Source of the DNA: an uncultured Oscillospiraceae bacterium
GTDB lineage: Bacteria; Bacillota; Clostridia; Oscillospirales; Oscillospiraceae
Length of the DNA stretch: 8,380 nucleotides
Direction of reading: 5' to 3'
Assembly: GCA_934590505.1 (NCBI GenBank)
Contig: CAKTPC010000085.1
Span: forward strand, 1-8,380
This document shows, piece after piece, positions 6,431-8,380 of the stretch. The notes below the pieces were generated by a model, which saw only the letters and a program-made list of their open reading frames with translations, was not told the DNA's origin and did no database searches. How positions within the stretch are numbered: position 1 is the stretch's first letter; every line of letters starts with the position of its first letter. The position numbers and the translations under genes are program-made.

Positions 6431-6459
6431 TTGCCAAGCGCTTTGCAGCATGGTAAAAT
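6431..6459 (+). promoter_or_regulatory. Sigma-A promoter of the 108-aa protein gene
   Basis: TTGCCA (6431-6436) and TAAAAT (6454-6459) are separated by 17 bp, with an extended -10 TG at 6451-6452. Transcription would start near 6466, leaving a leader of about 39 nt. The repeat array lies directly upstream, where UP elements and activator sites normally sit. Confidence 0.72.
6432..6447. promoter_or_regulatory. LacI-family-like palindromic operator candidate
   Basis: TGCCAAGCGCTTTGCA is a 16-bp palindrome with one mismatched pair (C6435/T6444). Its centre AAGCGCTT fits the AANCGNTT core with central CpG typical of LacI/GalR/CcpA-family operators. It overlaps the -35 box and fills much of the spacer, so a bound repressor would block RNA polymerase. 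The outer TG/CA positions do not fit the CcpA cre consensus. No regulator gene is in the window. Confidence 0.4.
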
Positions 6460-6491
6460 ACTGTCAAGCATACCGTATCAATGAAATCAAA

Positions 6492-6498
6492 AAGGAGA
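6492..6498 (+). promoter_or_regulatory. Shine-Dalgarno fixing the start of the 108-aa protein
   Basis: AAGGAGA lies 6 nt before the ATG at 6505. The in-frame ATG at 6481 has no such site, and using it would place this one inside the coding region. Confidence 0.75.
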
Positions 6499-6504
6499 TA
6501 CATT

Positions 6505-6831
6505 ATGATAGAACCCAATGACGTTATGAAAGTCGACGACGAGAACTGGGAGGAGTTCAAGAAAGAAGCCGCGAAGGATGAGCTCTACTACAACGGCCCC
6601 GGCGATATCCTCGACACCCCGGAAGGGCGCGCGAAGTTCTGCCGGCTCAACGAATCCAGCGTGTTCAGAAAGCCCGACCCAGAGTTTCCGGGCAGCAAGA
6701 TATGGGTGTTCAACCTCAAGGGTCAGGGCCTGGTGATAAAAAAGAGAAGCCGCGTCGATCCGACGCTTATGGAGGACGTCGAATACAACGCGGAGGGTAT
6801 AGAGGTAAGCAAGTCTTACGAACCCGCCTAA
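6505..6831 (+). CDS. Small acidic protein of unknown function
   Basis: I do not recognise this 108-aa protein. It has no signal peptide or membrane segment, so it is probably cytoplasmic. It starts with an acidic helix-like stretch (about 9-26, DDENWEEFKKEAAKDE), followed by a Gly/Pro turn (GPGD, 31-34) and DTPEGRAKFCRLNE. A central beta-like part contains FPGSKIWVFNLKGQGLVIKK, and the tail is again acidic. The one Cys (in KFCRL) offers no metal site by itself. The gene stands alone between two perfect hairpins, so it is a single-gene transcription unit. It has a near-consensus promoter, a palindrome in the promoter spacer and the 14-bp array just upstream. That much regulatory sequence for so small a gene suggests controlled expression. 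The start is set by AAGGAGA 6 nt before the ATG. Codon use resembles the neighbours, which argues for a real gene. Confidence 0.75.
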   Translation: MIEPNDVMKVDDENWEEFKKEAAKDELYYNGPGDILDTPEGRAKFCRLNESSVFRKPDPEFPGSKIWVFNLKGQGLVIKKRSRVDPTLMEDVEYNAEGIEVSKSYEPA

Positions 6832-6889
6832 CGTCGGAAGAAACGAATACCGTTCCGCCGGGCACTGCTCGGAGAGCTGTAAAGATAAC

Positions 6890-6928
6890 AAACCACCGGA
6901 TGGAGCATCGCACTCCATCCGGTGGTTT
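6890..6928. terminator. Bidirectional terminator between the 108-aa gene and the lipoprotein gene
   Basis: Perfect 16-bp stem (AAACCACCGGATGGAG at 6890-6905, complement at 6913-6928) with a 7-nt loop. The plus-strand tail begins TTTACGTTTATT. On the minus strand the stem ends in TTT. It lies 58 nt after the small gene's stop and 4 nt after the stop of the opposing lipoprotein gene. Confidence 0.88.
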
Positions 6929-6932
6929 ACGT

Positions 6933-7622
6933 TTATTCTTTTGCTCGATTTTCAGCCGCCTTTGCTGCCTGCTCCATGATGTTGTCATACACCTTTTCAG
7001 AGGCAAAGACCCTTATGCTGAGGTGCTGTCCCCAATTGTCGACTTCGCGGCCGGTCTGCGCACTGCTTGTAAACGTTGTCGGATAGCAGCGCCAGTTGAC
7101 GTCGACACGCTCGCCGCTCTCCAGCGTGAGCTCCCAGACGAGATGATCGATAGTCCCCTGCGTCGAAACATTCTGCGATACAACGCGGTCGGGTTCTGAC
7201 TTCTCTGAGAGGATGCCGTAAAGCTGTCCCTCCTCCATGCCCCAGAGCATTTCGGTCAGGCGCAGCTGCGCTTCCCAATAAGCCCAGTCGAACTCCGGCT
7301 CTTCCGTCTGCGGTGTGCCTCCAAAGTTTGCAAACATATAGTCCCCGCCGCCGGAGCTGCCGCTGCTGATCGCCGCGCGGAGGAGCTTACTGCCGCCCTC
7401 GGTGTAGGTCTCGGCCGTGTCGCGCAGGACGCAGGTGCGCTGATCCTCAGAATAGGACAGGCACTCATCCGCTGACAGCTCCCACGGGAGGCCTAGCTCC
7501 GCGACGGCGGACACGACCTCGTCATCATCAAGCGGGAAGCTGACGGGACGTGATGCTTTGCCGCAGCCGCACAGCGCAAACACGAGCGTCAGGCTCAGGA
7601 TAAGGCCCAATCTGCGTTTCAT
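6933..7622 (-). CDS. Putative lipoprotein of unknown function
   Basis: The product has 229 aa. A short basic N-terminus (MKRR), a hydrophobic core (about 5-17) and LCGC (17-20) form a lipoprotein signal. Lipidation and cleavage would occur at Cys20, leaving about 210 residues on the outer face of the membrane. Cys at the -2 position is unusual but tolerated. The mature part begins with an acidic stretch (DDDEVVSAVAELGLPWEL, about 32-49) resembling the start of a small repeat or binding domain. It then has a Ser/Gly-rich run (SSGSSGGG), a Trp/Glu-rich part (DWAYWEAQ) and a beta-rich C-terminal half ending in a charged helix. I recognise no family. The start has AAGGGAG about 7 nt upstream. The gene lies downstream of the DUF853 ATPase but is separated from it by a terminator, so it is probably transcribed on its own. 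Confidence 0.82.
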   Translation of the reverse strand: MKRRLGLILSLTLVFALCGCGKASRPVSFPLDDDEVVSAVAELGLPWELSADECLSYSEDQRTCVLRDTAETYTEGGSKLLRAAISSGSSGGGDYMFANFGGTPQTEEPEFDWAYWEAQLRLTEMLWGMEEGQLYGILSEKSEPDRVVSQNVSTQGTIDHLVWELTLESGERVDVNWRCYPTTFTSSAQTGREVDNWGQHLSIRVFASEKVYDNIMEQAAKAAENRAKE

Positions 7623-7644
7623 TTCTCGTCTCCCTTCATTTTAA

Positions 7645-7673
7645 AATAAGGACGGTTGTTGGCCGTCCTTATT
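7645..7673 (-). terminator. Terminator of the HerA-like ATPase gene
   Basis: Perfect 11-bp inverted repeat (AATAAGGACGG at 7645-7655, complement at 7663-7673) with a 7-nt loop. Read on the minus strand, the stem runs into TTATTTTAA. It begins 15 nt after the ATPase stop codon and ends 22 nt before the lipoprotein ATG. Confidence 0.8.
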
Positions 7674-7676
7674 ATA
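7671..7676 (-). promoter_or_regulatory. Possible -10 box for the lipoprotein gene
   Basis: On the minus strand this reads TATAAT, a perfect -10. A start near 7664 would give a leader of about 42 nt to the ATG at 7622 and would skip the first arm of the terminator hairpin. The hexamer 17 bp upstream (AATAAG) is a poor -35, and the region is AT-rich, so chance is possible. Confidence 0.3.
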
Positions 7677-7687
7677 TATGTTCTGTT

Positions 7688-8380
7688 TTACTTCTTATTT
7701 CCGAAAAGGCCGCGGACGATAGAGTTGGATCCGGAGCGCATGACGGAGCTGAGCGCGTTCCGTGCGGCGCGGGTGGCAATGGTCTTGGTGCTGGTCGTCT
7801 TGCCGCCGGTCATGGAATTTATGATATTGGAGCTGAGAGAGCTCATGACAGAGGACGCGGCATTTGTGACCGCGCGCTGCGCGACCTTAGTTCTCTCGGC
7901 AGCTTCCTTCTCCTTCTGCTTCTGGGCGGCGAGTTCTTCCTTCTGGCGCTGCTTTTCGGCGGCAAGCTCCTCACGTTCGCGCTGCTTCTCGGCCGCCTTT
8001 TCTGCCTTAAGGCGCTGACGCTCGGCCTCCTTCTCTTCCTTGAGACGGAGCTTCTCCTCCTCGGCTGCCGCGGCAGCTTCGGCGCGCTGACGCTCAAGCT
8101 CCTCATTCGCGCGGTTGAGAATTTCAAATGCGGACTCTCTGTCGATGCTCTCGCGGTACTTGATATCAAACTCGTCGCTGACGATAATGCTCTGCACCCT
8201 GCGCGCCTCGGCAGGACCCATAAGGCTCTGCGGTGGGAGAATGTTGGCGCGCTGGACTATACCGGGAACACCATTTTCATCAAGGAAGCTCACAAGAGCT
8301 TCGCCGACGCCAAGCTCCATGATCGCCGTCTCGGTATCGAAGGCGGGGTTCACGCGGAAGGCGCTGGCCGCGGCGCGGAC
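7688..8380 (-). CDS. HerA-like ATPase, DUF853/YjgR family, C-terminal part
   Basis: The frame stays open to the right edge, so this is the last 230 residues of a longer protein; the P-loop ATPase core lies outside. Residues 1-35 (VRAAASAFRVNPAFDTE, then ELGVGEALVSFLDENG) match my memory of the end of the ATPase domain in DUF853 proteins such as E. coli YjgR. The blocks LPPQS (48-52), MGP and DRESAFEIL (80-88) also fit. From about 95 to 168 comes a Lys/Glu/Arg/Ala-rich helix, surely a coiled coil, containing three 11-residue repeats (AAEKQREREEL, AAEKQRQKEEL, AAQKQKEKEAA at 129-161). The Ser/Thr-rich end and the final IVRGLFGNKK are also family-like. Relatives are predicted DNA- or membrane-associated motor ATPases; their physiological role is poorly defined. 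The GTG at 8353 is only an internal codon. A hairpin follows 15 nt after the stop. Confidence 0.85.
   Translation of the reverse strand, partial: VRAAASAFRVNPAFDTETAIMELGVGEALVSFLDENGVPGIVQRANILPPQSLMGPAEARRVQSIIVSDEFDIKYRESIDRESAFEILNRANEELERQRAEAAAAAEEEKLRLKEEKEAERQRLKAEKAAEKQREREELAAEKQRQKEELAAQKQKEKEAAERTKVAQRAVTNAASSVMSSLSSNIINSMTGGKTTSTKTIATRAARNALSSVMRSGSNSIVRGLFGNKK

Larger units (their letters stand above)
6187..6504 (+). other. 318-bp intergenic region: terminator, 14-bp repeat array, promoter
   Basis: There is no coding sequence here. In order it holds the galE operon terminator (6231-6268), the eleven-unit 14-bp array (6267-6420), the promoter of the 108-aa gene (6431-6459) with a palindrome in its spacer, and a leader with a strong Shine-Dalgarno. 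I see nothing in 6187-6230. Confidence 0.8.

Noticed and set aside
6432..6447. CcpA cre site
   Set aside because: The AAGCGCTT centre fits but the outer TG and CA positions do not, so I keep only a general LacI-family-like operator.

Overview
The window looks like chromosomal DNA of a Gram-positive, fairly GC-rich member of the Clostridia, plausibly a gut Oscillospirales-type organism. The taxonomic guess is inference. It rests on a class B sortase with a VPKTG-anchored substrate, purine-rich Shine-Dalgarno sequences, sigma-A-type promoters and a lipobox protein. No RNA gene, transposase or CRISPR array is visible.

Layout. At the left edge, a cell-wall-anchored surface protein (C-terminal part only) is followed 13 nt later by its probable dedicated class B sortase. 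The sortase converges on a minus-strand pair, and a perfect 12-bp hairpin lies between them. That pair encodes a six-helix membrane protein and a large TPR/LRR extracytoplasmic protein, whose genes overlap by 11 nt. A divergent promoter region (about 4130-4214) separates the pair from a plus-strand operon. This operon holds a sugar-phosphate nucleotidyltransferase and a UDP-glucose 4-epimerase (GalE), which together would activate and epimerise a nucleotide sugar. It ends in a strong terminator.

The most unusual stretch comes next. Starting in the terminator's T-tract is a 154-bp, very AT-rich array of eleven strictly phased 14-bp units. Each unit is a conserved heptad (consensus TTACRTA) followed by a different variable heptad. 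The array stops 10 bp before a good sigma-A promoter that has a LacI-family-like palindrome in its -35/-10 spacer. The promoter drives a lone 108-aa acidic protein of unknown function, which has its own terminator. I consider the array, promoter and small gene the best candidate for something undescribed.

The right end is on the minus strand. It carries a small lipoprotein of unknown function and, running off the edge, the C-terminal part of a HerA-like ATPase of the DUF853/YjgR family with a long charged coiled coil. Nearly every transcription unit here is bounded by a long perfect hairpin, so the unit borders are unusually easy to read.
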